Source: Toxoplasma gondii ME49 (taxonomy: Eukaryota; Apicomplexa; Conoidasida; Eucoccidiorida; Sarcocystidae). Taken from it: a DNA stretch of 64,000 nt. The stretch is from assembly GCF_000006565.2 (NCBI RefSeq), contig NC_031476.1, positions 6,356,400 through 6,420,399 of the forward strand, written 5' to 3'. The translations under genes were made by a program, and so were the position numbers. Under the pieces are notes generated by a model, which ran no database searches, was not told the DNA's origin, and worked only from the letters and a program-made list of their open reading frames with translations. Below are positions 44,654-57,500 of the stretch, one piece after another; within the stretch, counting starts at the first letter, position 1; every line of letters begins with the position of its first letter.

Positions 44654-47600
44654 ATGGAATCCTCAACTAGACGCGAAGGCGTCGATGTGAAGGCACTTCC
44701 TGTGCTTCTTCACTCTATGCTAACGCAACCGCCGAGTTCGTCTCCAGTGGCTCTCGCCTACAATGCACCTTCGTGGACGGAGCTCCTGATGGCTTGCCAA
44801 AGCTCACAAACAAAAGGCGATGACGCAGGGAACTCAGTTGTTTTCGCTCAGAAAGTGGAAGAGTGTTTGAAGATCTCGGCGTCGGAGAGCCCAGCAGCCT
44901 CATCTCAAACTTCTGGATTGGACAAAAAGAACTTAAAGTCCCTTACCAAAGCGACACAGCCGTGGCTACGCACGCGCGGCGAATACAAAGGTGAACCCGT
45001 ATAACGGAGCATGTGTAACCTACTCCACCAGCATATAAAAATAATGCGTGATTTCCAACGCATTGTGCGGAATGCCGTTTTATGCTTGTGCTGATGCAGA
45101 TGATCCGGTCCAAGAACAAATACACAAATCCGTGTGTCAACGCATGAGTAGCAGCTGCCCAGAGGACGCCCCATCGTTCTTGGGTTCTCTGATCGAAACA
45201 GTGTTTCCTACTTCCCCTGCCATGTCATGTCAGAAACGGAGCGGGTTCTCTTCAACTCCGAGGTGGAGAAGAAGCCAGGCTACCGATGCGACAACAAAGC
45301 AGCAGTAAGTCGCACGTGACTTGAGTGGAACGATGTAATGCAGAATTACGATCGATTGACTGCTGCGCACTCTGTTGGAGTCCGCATCTTAGCTTTGTCC
45401 CAGCGGAGCCGCCTGAAAAAAGTTGCGTCGGTGCAGCCGGTCTCGCACACTTGATCATCAATTGGAGGTGCTTGTACTTTGTGTGTCTGTGTGTTTCGTA
45501 GGTCCAGATATCTGCTTCGTTTGATTTTGGATCGGGAGTGCCTGGCCCTTCTTCACAAGCGCCACAGTCAGAATGGATGGATGCGACTGCAAAGGACCAT
45601 TCGGCCTGGCAACAGAGGCGACTTCAGATCCTGAAGAGACGCATGATCGCAAACATGGCTGCTTCTGTCGATGTACCTCCGAACGAAGCACCGACACAGT
45701 CCCCCGCCCAAGTGCCGCAGGTGTGTCAACATCGACGCTCGTGCTCCCCGAAGTGCATGTTCAGAAGCGAAACATCTGCGTGACAGTGTCTCCAGGTGTT
45801 TTAAACGTGAATGTGTTTGTACTGCAATATGGACGTTGTGAGTCGAGACTGCTGTCGGCTGCCCCGTGTGTACGTTCAGGGTTGCGATTCAGCATATTCT
45901 ACCACCCTCGGTGGCAGGGGTGCCTGTTGTGTCATCGTTTACGCGTTAAGACACGGGGGAGTCAGTGCAGTCCTTGCATCCTTTTAGAGCGATCGGCTGG
46001 TAAAGCGCTGCAAAAACACGCCCTTCTGCGTCGTCGGTCTTGAATCCTGAGAAACGTTTTTGGCTGCCCTTGAAAGCAGGACTTCTCTTTGAAGAACGTC
46101 TTTTCGCTCTCCGCCTCCAGACTTCTGGCATGCCGTCTTTTCCCTGCAGTAGCGTGTTTAAATCCCGTGTAGCATGCGACGACTCTGTCACTTTCGGGCC
46201 TTCGCATATCTTCCTCCGTGCAGGTCGTGCGGGTAGGCCAGCTCGCCGGAGGAGAAGGCCGGCCTTTCTCCTTTGTCTCCATGGTTCTCGATGACGTCGC
46301 GGGGAACAGAGAATCTGTCCAACTTCTCTACACGGAAGAGACGCTCACTCGTCAGCATAGGCAGTTGAAAGAATCCGCCAGGCGACGACAAAGCGAGGAT
46401 ACTTCGACTTACGCGCAGGAGTCACGGACGGCGGCAACTGGAGAGGGAGAGAATGGTTCCACGCCTGTCTGCAGAGATGGAAGAACTGAGGAGATCTGTG
46501 CCTACCCAGGCATGTTAATAGCGGTGCGTGGTGTCCTTCGAAAGGTAGGCAGTGTAGGCTTTGTGGATGAACTTACAGTTGCATCCCAGATCAAAGGAGA
46601 CCAAAAGACCCGCAGCACAGGCGAGTGCGCGTCTAGCTTCCGATACCGTCTCTGCTAACACCAAGCCAGGGATCACAGTGAGAACACTCAGGTATACGGC
46701 ATCCACATGCGCTTGTGAAGTTTGCGAAATCAGAGGAAGGGCAAATTCATCTTGCAAGGGGCTGCTACCACTTTGTGGCGAAGTCGTCGCAACTTGAATG
46801 GGATGGCGTTCCAGCGTGCTGGCGGTTCCGTCACGGAGCCTGCATGTGATGTTGCACACACACCCTGTCGAGAAGTGTGTATTCGGCGCCACCTCCGACC
46901 CCTGCTGGAAGGGCATTGCTTGTGGTCTACTTGGTTGGGGTTTGAAATGGTGTCCTTCAGACGGAGTTCGGCACCAAGTTGTCCGTGTCCTCTTTCCATG
47001 GTGGTCCCCCGCTGCCGTCGCCGACGTCTCGTCACGTGCTTTCGGTGCCTCTCGGGCCTGTTTTGAGCCACGAAGGTCTCTCCAAAGAGAGATGCGAATC
47101 GCGCACCGTTGCCAGTTGCTATCGAGGAAACCCGGTGCATATTATGCTTGCCTCCGCCCAGAACCTCGTGCCTCTAAAGACGGGCACAATGTCACGGTGA
47201 GGACAAAAAACACAGGTGAAGAGTGAGAAACGAGACAGAACTGTCTCCGAGAACGTGTGCAAGCGGCTGAACATTAACTCTGCTCTTCGAACCTTAACAG
47301 TTTTCCTGTTCGGTTTATCATTTTGATATATCAGGTATGAACTTGATTGCATAGTTGTCTCTGGTATCCTTGAGAGTTTCACCACTGATCTGAGTCGATG
47401 AAAATGTCCAGTGTCTATTTTGCGTTTTTTGCTTGTCTCCCGGTATCGTTCGTCGCACACCGAACGCATATCGTGCGTCGTCCCTCTTACTCGACGAGGA
47501 TATCCGTCTGGACGATAGAAAAACCTGTCAACGTCTTCTTGACCAGATTTTTTTCTCGAAATCTGCTAGGTCGTACTGTTTTTTCCTAGAGAAATCACGA

Positions 47601-48623
47601 ATTCTGGAGGCAATGACGGGAACTCGGCTCAAGGCCAGGGAATCAAAGTGGATGTGCATGTGTCCTTTTTCTGTTGTGCGCATTGTGCAACGCAGCAACT
47701 TGGAGCTAGATCTACTCCTGGATCGTGTTCGCGAAGAAGTACCCCATATTCTCATTCTTTTTGGCCCCATCGTTCCGGCTTCCGCTTTGATCAGTCTGAG
47801 TGTATCCTCCCCGGCTGCCGTCGCTGGCCTTCCCGACGTGGACTGGACGTACACTGCGTTCTTCAGACAGGTGGCCTCCCGCCTGGCAGGAACGCGAACA
47901 CGTGTCTTTGTAGTGCCAAGCACTGCAGACGTCGCGCACCCTCATCCTCTTCCCCAACCCCCCTACTCTTCCGACCTTGTCTCCTCTGACCCTTTCATTG
48001 GCCTTCCCGCTTCAGCTCGACAACAGATTTCCTTTTTGCCGAACCCCTGTTTCCTCTATGTCAACGAGCTGCGACTTCTCGTCACTGCTGAAGATCCTCT
48101 CATGGAAATCGGAGCGCAGGTGGCCTATCCGAGCTGCATCGGTTCTCACCAAGATTTGATTGCAGCTTGCTGCTCTTCTCTTCTCCGGCAGCGAACGTTG
48201 TTTCCCAGTGGGGCGTCGTCCACGCTTCCAGTTGACCCTAAGCGTTTTCCGCCCCGCATGTTTGATGTGGCCGAAGACGGCGAGGACTCCATCCCGCACA
48301 TCGTTGTGTTCCCTTCGGATGCAAACGTTTCCGGAGGGACCGACCCTTCGCAACAAGGGGCATTCGCCTGCATTGCAGACGAGCGCCTGTTTGTTCTCCC
48401 GTTCAGTCCTAAGTTGGTACGCGAGGCCTCGGCGCGTGCGGAGTGGACCAGCATCTACATCCAGCCTCCACCGGCGAAGGAGGGAAACGAGAGCATGGAA
48501 GCAGACATTAAAGATAAGGCGTACGATGAAACCATGGGGAGAAAACCCGAAGGCGAAGACGCTCAACCACTCTCTCTGAAGACGCGCGTCACTGTGCGGC
48601 ATTCTTCCTATGCGTTGGCCTAA
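44654..48623 (+). CDS. POLA2: DNA polymerase alpha subunit B
   Basis: Regulatory B subunit that links primase and the catalytic subunit of the polymerase alpha-primase complex in the nucleus. Exons: 44654-44990, 45100-45304, 45502-45720, 46224-46544, 46961-47196 and 47696-48623, ~750 residues. The start ATG has a strong context (CACCATGG). The N-terminal third is Ser/Gln-rich and poorly conserved. The OB-fold starts near VGQLAGGEGRPFSFVSMV and includes AYPGMLIAVRGVLRK, joined to TEFGTKLSVSSFHGGPPLP. The calcineurin-like (inactive) phosphoesterase domain follows: NLELDLLLDRVREEVPHILI then LFGPIVPAS (family: DPLLDL...PDVCILFGPF); RVFVVPSTADVAHPHPLPQP; NPCFLYVNELRLLVTAEDPL; and the late element IPHIVVFPSDA (family: PDVLIVPSEL). 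Exons 4-6 fit perfectly. Between 45304 (phase 2) and 45502 (phase 0) the phases do not match: a small exon near 45393 may be missing, or the acceptor differs. The C-terminal end is confident. Confidence 0.87.
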
Positions 48624-49904
48624 GAAGTCTTTCACTGCCTGTTCGGATGGTGTATGCAAGTCGGCTGCTAATGAAGTGGTAATGGTTCTGCTCGCCAAGG
48701 CTGTAGGCAAAAGGAAACGCACTGTCTACCCAGTTGCCTTCTATTATTTTAGTGGGTGAGTGAAGGCAGGCCAGAACCTTCGCTAAAGAATAACTTCCAC
48801 AGGGCACAGTCAACACATAGGAATAACCTGTCTGTCCGAACGCTACACATTCTAGTGCGTTAACTGCGGATGGTGCAAGTGTCTGTCGCTTCGGGTGCTA
48901 TTAATTGTATAACTTGCGGCATTTCTTTGTCACCGGTGTGAATCATAAGACGGTTAAAGGCTAACAATGCTAGATCGTATTTCCGCTTCACTCTAGCGTT
49001 TGAGCCAGACTATGCGTGCTCCAACACCGCCACAGTTAGCGAGTGAGCTCGCCGGCCTGTGTGTCACTCGGGGTATCCGAAGAACCATGTCAGCCAAGTT
49101 TCCAACGTAGAAGGGTTGCCTGAGCACTCCTGATATGTACGGCTCTCTGAGCATATTACGTTACAGCTTCCGAATAAATCACCCTCCCCGTTTCCTTCGT
49201 AAGGCAACTGTCTATCAGATCTCTAGAAAATTTATTGGCTGACGGAAAAACAGTGATCAGGCTGTCTGATTGGCGTGGCCGACCTACAGCGCCGTGTCGT
49301 GCCTAGTGAGGGAAACTTCAAAACATGTGAATGATACGCATCCTGTGGCATCTTAATGGGAAAATCAGTTGACATGTCCAGTGCCACACACAGGGGAAGA
49401 AAAGTCCTTCCCCTGACCAGCAAGAAACGGATGAATGCACGAGCGGCAAACAGCAATAACGCCACCTTTTCCGCTCAACGTGGTGAGACGACTGGACGCC
49501 TTTGCGAGGACTGACACTCCATGAGGCCAGCGACAACGCACACCAGATTGTATCAACACAAGGACGTTCACTGACTAGTTTCTCCGGTGTGCACGGCGTC
49601 AAGAACATTTCACATGCGATTCGGGTACCTGAAGGGGTTCAGTAACGTTGGAAAGCTTACTCTCCACATTTGAGTAAGCAACGTGAGCGCCCATCCACAG
49701 AAACTCCCGAAGTCAATGAAGTTGGAAAACAACTGGAAAAAAAATGGACAAAAATTAGCGTGGTGCGGAGTGCCCACCACGAGTGACGTCCTGATTCTAC
49801 TAAGGCGGAACCTGGCAACAACCTTGATCCACTCTAGTCGGCCTGTCGGGGAATAGGCTCCGTGACAACTATAACGATTGAGACAGTCTCTCATCGTTTA
49901 CCCG
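48624..49904. other. Convergent intergenic region between POLA2 and rhomboid gene
   Basis: About 1.3 kb between two stop codons of converging genes, presumably two 3' UTRs. Open frames on the minus strand (49318-49608) have no recognisable content. Confidence 0.45.
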
Positions 49905-52900
49905 TTACGGTTCAAGATAATACTGCGCATCCTTCTCGCTTCCAAAGCACCAGAAACGCCCCAGGTTGCCGTATGTCTGTGGCGCCTGGTATACGATCGT
50001 TCCACACTTGCAATAGAGCCAGCCACTGAACTTCAGCTGGCCCGGCGGAGAGTAACTCTTGTACAGTGAGGGATCGAGCAGGTAAAGGAACAAAATCAAC
50101 CAGTACGCGAACTGAAGGCAAACCACACAAACAGCACCAAAGACGCACAGATGACGCAGCAGCTGCACAATTATACTGATCGGCCGAGAACGTGCCACCG
50201 CTACCAGTCCTTTTCACACGGCTGGTTTGTTTACCGTAGGGCCACACACCCAGCAGATGTATGACAAAGGAGAGTCAAAAGCGTGTTGTTAGCCAAATTT
50301 CACTTTCGTAACATCAGCCCTAATGCACCTGCTACTGAAAGTGTCCGAAACTAACACGAAAGGGGAAAAATAAACGCTCCATATCCCGCCGGTATCACTG
50401 CACTGGCAAAAACGAAAAAGCTGAGAGGCGACACAAGAAGTACTTTCTCCCACACGGCCTCCATGAAACAAAACAAAAGTGTAACACCCGTGTACGAAGC
50501 GACCTTCTTTTAGCGCAACAGAATCCAAAACTGTCAAGAACTACGACTTACCAGGGCAGCTGCACAGAGGCCACGAATGACCCATTCCCTGAAACTCATC
50601 TTGCAAGGAGGTCTACCTTCTTCCTGGAGACGCATCTTCACCGCGTACATGGCCTTACCGCGGGCGCCTCCTGCCTTTTTCTTTTGAATCGCTTGAAGCT
50701 TTCGCCTCCGGATAGCTTCCGCCTCTGTTAACACGAAAACCGTACAACCAATGCCCCCGAAAATTTTCGAACAAGCAACACTTCACCATGAGTTTTACCT
50801 TTGAATTATATCTGAGCTGCGGGAGGTAGCGATAGAACTCGTACACGCTCCAAGGCACGGAACCTCAGATGCTGGATCTGTATTCTTGTTCGCACACGCC
50901 TGTCATTCTCGAAGGATTGCGGATACAATGTACAATTGAAAGTTTCTTGAACCACCGTGGGCTTCTTTTTGTTGCTCAGGCGGGGAAGGTTTCGTCATTC
51001 AACAGTCCGTGGTCTCTCGCTCCTCTGTCCACTCGTAACGCGAGAAGCAGAAAACAATCTGTGTGAATTTCTTTGCTGAGACAGATGGCCCTCAAAGTCG
51101 ACCATCGGAAAGGCCTCGCAGCCTCAACCTAGGTCCATGAACTACGTGTCCCATCGTTGCGAATACATAATGTAGACTACAGTGCGCACCACTTACTTCT
51201 CGCCTTCGCCCTCTCCAGGAGTTTCTGCTGAGTAGCCTTCGGCACACACCAACTGAACGGAGGGGTCATCGCCATACGTTCACCTAGTGTGCATTTGTCG
51301 CAAGCCGACACTGTCGTAATGCTCGCAAAACCCCACAAAATGCCACCCAGTGCACCACCCATGTGAGCGTAGTTGTCCGTGAAACCTGCCATGCCTGTCA
51401 AAATGCCTATTATCTGCATGCAGCATACAAAAACAAAAAGGTTCTATACACTTAAACCAGTTTCAATCACAAGGGGTTGTCGATCCTCTAAGTGTCACTG
51501 GGAAGGGTAACCAATCTCGGGAAACAAGGGTCAACTTTAGACACACGCTGTGTAGTTCACGGAGAATCCCCGACGCTGTTCGTTCGCCGTCTAACACTTC
51601 CTGCTTCCAGCATCGCCACACAACGGAGTCTCCCACGGGATATGCCGCTCTGCAGCGACCTCTTGATCTCTGTTAATGATGAAGCTTTTACCACAACGAC
51701 AATCATGAAGACGAGAATGCAGCCCGGTCGAGGGATTGATTTCCAGTATTCTGACAGGACACACACAATTCAGGAGAAAACGCGAATGACATTGTGACAT
51801 TGAGACGCTGCCGACCGCATAGAGGCTCTACTGACTGCAGTGACGCCCTGACCCGTGCGCAAACCACGGATGCACTGGGTAGATCCATCGATGAACTATG
51901 TTTATCAGAAAGATACTAACGCATCGACTGTGTTTCCAAGCACGAACCCAAAAGAACCGCGCTTCAGGATGCCTTGAGTGACATACTACATGACAGTGCT
52001 GGAGGTTATGTAGGCGAGAGAATCAGGTTCCAAAGTGATCAGGGTTAATGCGTGCAGCAAGTGATACGCTGCAAAAGTCGCATATACTGCCGTACGTCCT
52101 TGAAACTTAAAACTCACCAACGCAATACGGAATAAGAGCGCCCAGCAGAGCATACATGGAACCAGACGATCCGACTGTAATGCTGCAAGGATCCGCAACA
52201 GCTGAGAGGAGATTTCCTGAAATGCCTCCTAGGAAGAACAGCAGTGTGGTTCTCAGGAAGCCCCAATCCTGTGAAGCGCACCAGCACAATCAAGTGTCGC
52301 GGCGCGAAATGAGATAATGCAGACGGCCAGGATACACACACAGCCAGCATTTGGGTTCCACCAAGAGACAGTGGCAAACACGACCCAGCTCGTGTAGGCT
52401 AAGTAAGTGGCGTCACAGGGCTGACTTTCCCGTGACTTCAAGTTGCGCCACCTGACTTACTGGTTCGATGATCCACAGAATTTGAATCTGGCAAGAAAGG
52501 TTGATAAGAATGTGCAGCCAGCCTCCGTGCATGTACATGGACGTGAACAGCCTGAACGTCTCGCTGTACTCGCGAATGTAGTTCGTTTCCAGACCTCCCA
52601 AATGACGCAGAACGCGAGCGTTCGGAGAGTCCCAGCTCGTCGCGGCAGATCCAGCACTGCCGTTGGGAACGAGGTCCACTGGCCACCCCTTGTCACCAGC
52701 GGATGTTCCGAAGGAGGCACGGGGGTACGCCAAAGATCCTAGGTTGTATTCGCAGCCTCCATATCCATAGCGAATGACGTAAGGCTGTCGCTGTTTCGCC
52801 TCTTGCAGCTTGTAGTCAGGGTACATAACCGGGCTCACGCAGCGACCGTTGAAGCTCGTGAAGTTATAGATCAACCTGCGTTACGTGCAATTTATCCAAA

Positions 52901-54512
52901 ATAAAGACGAATGCTAAAGCAGCGTGTTGCGATGATGCGGTACTGCTTGCACCCGCAATCTGTTTCGACTGGCAAGCTATGGAAAAACTGACTCTACGAA
53001 AGGCATGGCGTAGCATGCGAAGCCAAGTTAACCAACGTCTCGTAAATCCCGCAATCGGAAACACGCGGCAAAAGACTGTCGAACCCGGACTTACTCCCAC
53101 ATGTAGATCCAGCAAAGAAGCGCGGTCGTGCTGATGCACACAACAAGCCGTCCTCTGAGAGGGTTGTTGTTCAGCTTCGGATCCCGAACCTTGGGTCGGT
53201 GCTTCTTCTTCTTTCCTCTCAACTTTGCATACATCGGCGAGTTGAAAGGGTTTGCCGGTGCTCGACGCCCGACCACTCCGTCTGGTAAGTTGTGGATCAA
53301 CGGGTCATCGTCACCAATTGCCTGACATGCAGTGCGCGTCATGCAACACGCACAGTTAAGTTGCTAGGCGGATGCTGGCGGTAATCCTAAACCGTTCCTC
53401 GCGTCCCTTACATGCATGCAATCTCGACATTGTAGGACTGCGTCTCACGGCTTGTGCGCACAACGATTTTCTGAGTTCTTGTTCGTGTCTGAACGAATTT
53501 CGCCTTTTCGAGTGGCGCGCGTTGGCAGGTAGAAAACGCTTTCGGTATTACCCTCCACCAAAACGCGACAACGATACTTACAAGTTCTCTGAAAATGAGA
53601 ACCTGCCACGCAAATAGGGAAGCACAGCCAGCTCTTCACCGGGCGCCCTAGGTAACAGCCAAGTATCCCTCACCTGAAGAGCCTCCTCCACTGGAACGCC
53701 TTCGGCATTCACCTCAGGCGAACCGGCGTCTGGATGTTCAGGCGAGCCATGCTTGCTGGAGCCATCAACGTCTGAGGCGGGAGCTTTCGAAGATTGAGTG
53801 CCTGGGGTTGGCTGGCTGTTCGCCCCAGCGACCACCGACTTTTGGCTTGCGGTAGCGTTCACCTCCTCTCTCCCTGGGATCGCAACGGCAACGGGCGGAA
53901 CACTGTCGTGTGAACCCCTGTTGTCAAGTGCTCCATCTTTACCCGGAGTGGCAGCAGGTCCACCCTTGGGCGGGATGGGTGCGGGTGCCACACGAGGTGG
54001 CGACGCGCTCGGAGCCGTCTCAGTCGGGGTGTCGTCTGCTCAGGAAACCGGAAGGACAACGCATAAGAGTCAATACTCGTATGCGTCCAGCGGCCCCGAC
54101 ACGAGGGTTTCGTCTGGAGTGAAAAAATGGAACTCAACCACGTCCGTTGAGGCAGCATGCCAAAAGGCGAGCTGCATTGTGTGCGATTCTCCCGCATCAC
54201 CGAGATAAGAGCAAACTCGCTCCCACTAATAATCTCATATGACTGCGACCGAACCACAGCGAGTGTGAACCAGTTGAGTCCTCGTGCGCCCAGCTTGATC
54301 CTCATGCACTGGCTTGACAAGAAACATCAGAGTTTGGGAGTACAGAACCCGCTGCTACGGATCCAAATCTTCCGACACTGCGTAAGAGAACTCGTGTTTT
54401 GCTGAGACAAATACTCACGTTTGAGAGTATTGTCCTGCCCTAGGTTAACGCTGAGGCCGTCGGTTCGTCTGTTCGATCCAGCCCGAGACGCGGATCCGTG
54501 AGGGGACGCCAT
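49905..54512 (-). CDS. ROM4: Rhomboid intramembrane serine protease, ROM4-like
   Basis: Nine exons join in phase to 651 residues: 54512-54419, 54035-53674, 53321-53095, 52875-52461, 52268-52118, 51750-51692, 51413-51197, 50724-50552 and 50162-49905. A cytosolic N-terminal tail of ~200 residues, rich in Pro, Ala and Ser ([18 protein letters not shown]), ends in a basic [12 protein letters not shown] stretch before the first helix ([18 protein letters not shown]). A long luminal loop follows, then [11 protein letters not shown] (family H-x3-N type motif in TM2), the catalytic serine motif [13 protein letters not shown] (Ser near residue 401), and the catalytic histidine in [15 protein letters not shown] (His near 453). 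A further helix ([20 protein letters not shown]) lies near the C terminus, giving the 6+1 layout. In Toxoplasma the large surface rhomboid ROM4 cleaves micronemal adhesins within their membrane anchors. Size, layout and extracellular loop fit ROM4/ROM5; ROM4 is preferred from length and the Pro-rich tail, from memory only. Substrate is inferred. Confidence 0.9.
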
Positions 54513-57500
54513 CACGACGGCCGAAGTCCACACCTGAACCAAGACCACTCGCAGTGTCAACACAAGAACGGGAAAATAAATTTCACCCTCGGAAGCCTCA
54601 TGCATAGATGCCACCATCCACCTGATTCCACCAGAAGCCCCCTCTAGTTTGTACGAAGAAACTTGAACCGACTATCACAAGAGACCAGTGCGCTCGAGAC
54701 ACGTGTACTGTGACCACCCGTCTACTGCAACTCAGCCTTCGTGCACAGATGTGTTCACAAATAAGTTTCTCTCGCTTCAGCAGAAAAGAATGTGCGTTAT
54801 TTATTCTTTCCATACAACGCACTCCACATACCTACCATGGCCCTGAGGTTGTAGAGCAAGAGGAGGACCACCGCAGTCTTTCTTCTGGCACATGTTCCCT
54901 ATACACTAGAATCGGCACTACGCTGTACCGGGGAGGAGTTCTCGTATTCGAGCATGCAAGCATGGGATATCCTTTTTGTGTTTCTTCATTAGCCAAATAG
55001 AGCACTACTGGGATTTCGATGCATGCCCTCTTAAAGGTTATACGATCTTCTCTATTCCCAAGCAGAAGCATTCGTATGCGAGTGCTACAACTGCTTAGAG
55101 TGGAACGGGAGTTAGTCATTGTGGATGAAGCGGTTGTGCCTGGTAAGCTATTGCTGGATGTGCGAAAAGGGGCTCGCTCTTGCGTCGGTAATAATGCATG
55201 CTGGTATTGCAAAAAATGGAAAGCCGTAAAATAACTGCGAGCTTTATGACGAACGAGTCTCCGCTCCTAGAGGCGGCCGAGGTCACCGACGTAACTCTAC
55301 GTGAGTGCCGTACGCCAGGTACGCCTTCTAGTGCTAAATGGCACGGTATTACAACATCATTAACGGGTTCGGGTGAGTCTCTGGCTCATGCTGGACTTAT
55401 CGTACCTGCAGGAACGTTTGCGATAGTCGAAGTAAGGTGAAGAATGAAGTTCCTCACATACACCATCGGACCCGAACTGTGCCGCTTCGGGAGAGGGGTT
55501 GAGCTACCACCAGGAAGTTCCGCGGTCTACGATTTCTGGAGGAAAAAGAAGAATGGTCTGCACGAGCTTGTGTGCTGTTATATTTGCACATACTGTGAAA
55601 AGTTTCCCCTTTGATTCCAAGTCAAGTCGTTAGCCTCGCGCAAAGCACCACCTCTCTCGCGCGCGGCTTGGCGCAACCGAGGCCCCGCAAACGACAACGA
55701 ACGAGATAGACCACAGCACACACGTAAATAATGCCCCGACTCCCGCTTAAACCTGAGAAAGCGGGTTTTCTATAGAAGCGAAGCCAGCCTCAGGAAAAAG
55801 AGAGCAGTCATGGCGCATGTCTAAAGAGGAGCAAGGATGGCCACAGCTTGAGCAAAATTGGGTCGAGTCTCACTCGCGATATCGCGCATGTCGCAGGATG
55901 AGATGCATCCCGGGATTTTTAAAGGTGGCAGAATGCCCCGACAAGAAAGACACAGCCGTTCACCCGGTTAAGGTGGGAGCCATTTGGTTATCTCGAAAGC
56001 AGTTGAGTGACTGTCCAGAAGCAAACACACTCCCCGCGCTGCCGCTCATAACTGCTGCAGCAATCGATGACTCGAGCTTTGTTAATTGCACCTTGCTCAA
56101 GTTGTTGCTACTGCACTTTAGCACACGATTATCCACGCAGAAAATCCAAATGTCAGCAATAAGGTCGACCGCAGAAGTGCTTTGAAAGTCTATGCACTAA
56201 CCCGGCGAATCCGCATATGCATCCACTCACTTTCTCTTCGATTGCCGACGCAACAACTGGCTGAAGATGCGTACACGCACCCGTCCAGTATTTCAGCAAG
56301 GAGCTGCACGTTTCCGTCAAGGAAGCACACAGGGCGTCGTCTTTTCGCAGTTTGTCTCTAGACTATTGCCACGTCATTTGGGAATGGATTAACACCCTTC
56401 GCAATCCTCCGTCGAAGAACATGTGGGCCTGCGGAGTTTGAGCACACTCAACTAGCGGACTTTCCATCCCAACACCATCACGCAGCGACGCTTTATTTCC
56501 CAGCCCTTGCTTCGGGCTGCTGTTTAGAGACGAAAGCAGTGCAGTACCGCCTACGGGAGGCCTCGTCCTGCTCTGACTAAACCATCTAAATATGTCACAT
56601 TTAAAGGTACGGATTTTCCAGTTGGTAAAGAGCGTCTCCTTTGGAAGTTTTTTCCTGATGCGGTTTTTCAGGGGGTATTAAGCTGCCGCTTGCAGCACGC
56701 TTTTCTCCGAACGTCGTGGCTAGTCGGTTGCACGCGAACAGATTGGTAATCCCGCCCATGAGGAGACAGCATTCCATGGTGTTTTGGCGGCATGAGACCC
56801 TCCTCAGTCACTTTTGTTATCCAAAACTCATATTCGCGATCATGCATGAGGAACGTAGGAAGGAAATACGTCCGCCGGTCCTGCGGTTGACTACTATAAT
56901 GACTGATGTGAATCAGATCTTCGGTTAGGCGGAAACAGCTTTGTTTGCGATTGCACTGCAGGTGATAGTCGCACTTTGCACCCGGACTGTATTTGGGCGT
57001 CGTGATGGCAGCTTCTGCTTGCGTCGACCAGCCTACCGTTTTGTGTCACCACCTTGGAAGGGACCGCCTACATCCAACATGTCATTATGGTGTTCAAGAA
57101 CTCGGATAGGTGCGTCTCACGGCAGGCATCACTTTCAACAATTTCACACGTCACACAGGTCTTGCAACATGAGATACGCTGTGTCTCCACTGGGAATTCG
57201 CAGCGCCGCTTGGTTGTGCAGTGCGTGATTCGAGAGTCCATTTTTTCTGTGGTGGGCATGCGTGGTGAAAATGCACATGATTTTGAGTATGCTGTCTCTC
57301 AAAGCAAGTGGGCTCCGATGGAGATCAGGGAGAATAAAATGTTCCGGTTCGCACACGAGAGAAATCCGAACTGGCATAGAAAGCATCGAGCGATTATTGG
57401 TTGCCTATATTCCCCCCTCATCGGGTGGTACGTGAGAGTCAAGAGTCCGCTGTCGCTGCCGTGGGCGGGTGTGGGTATGCTTCGGATTCCAATATTAGCA

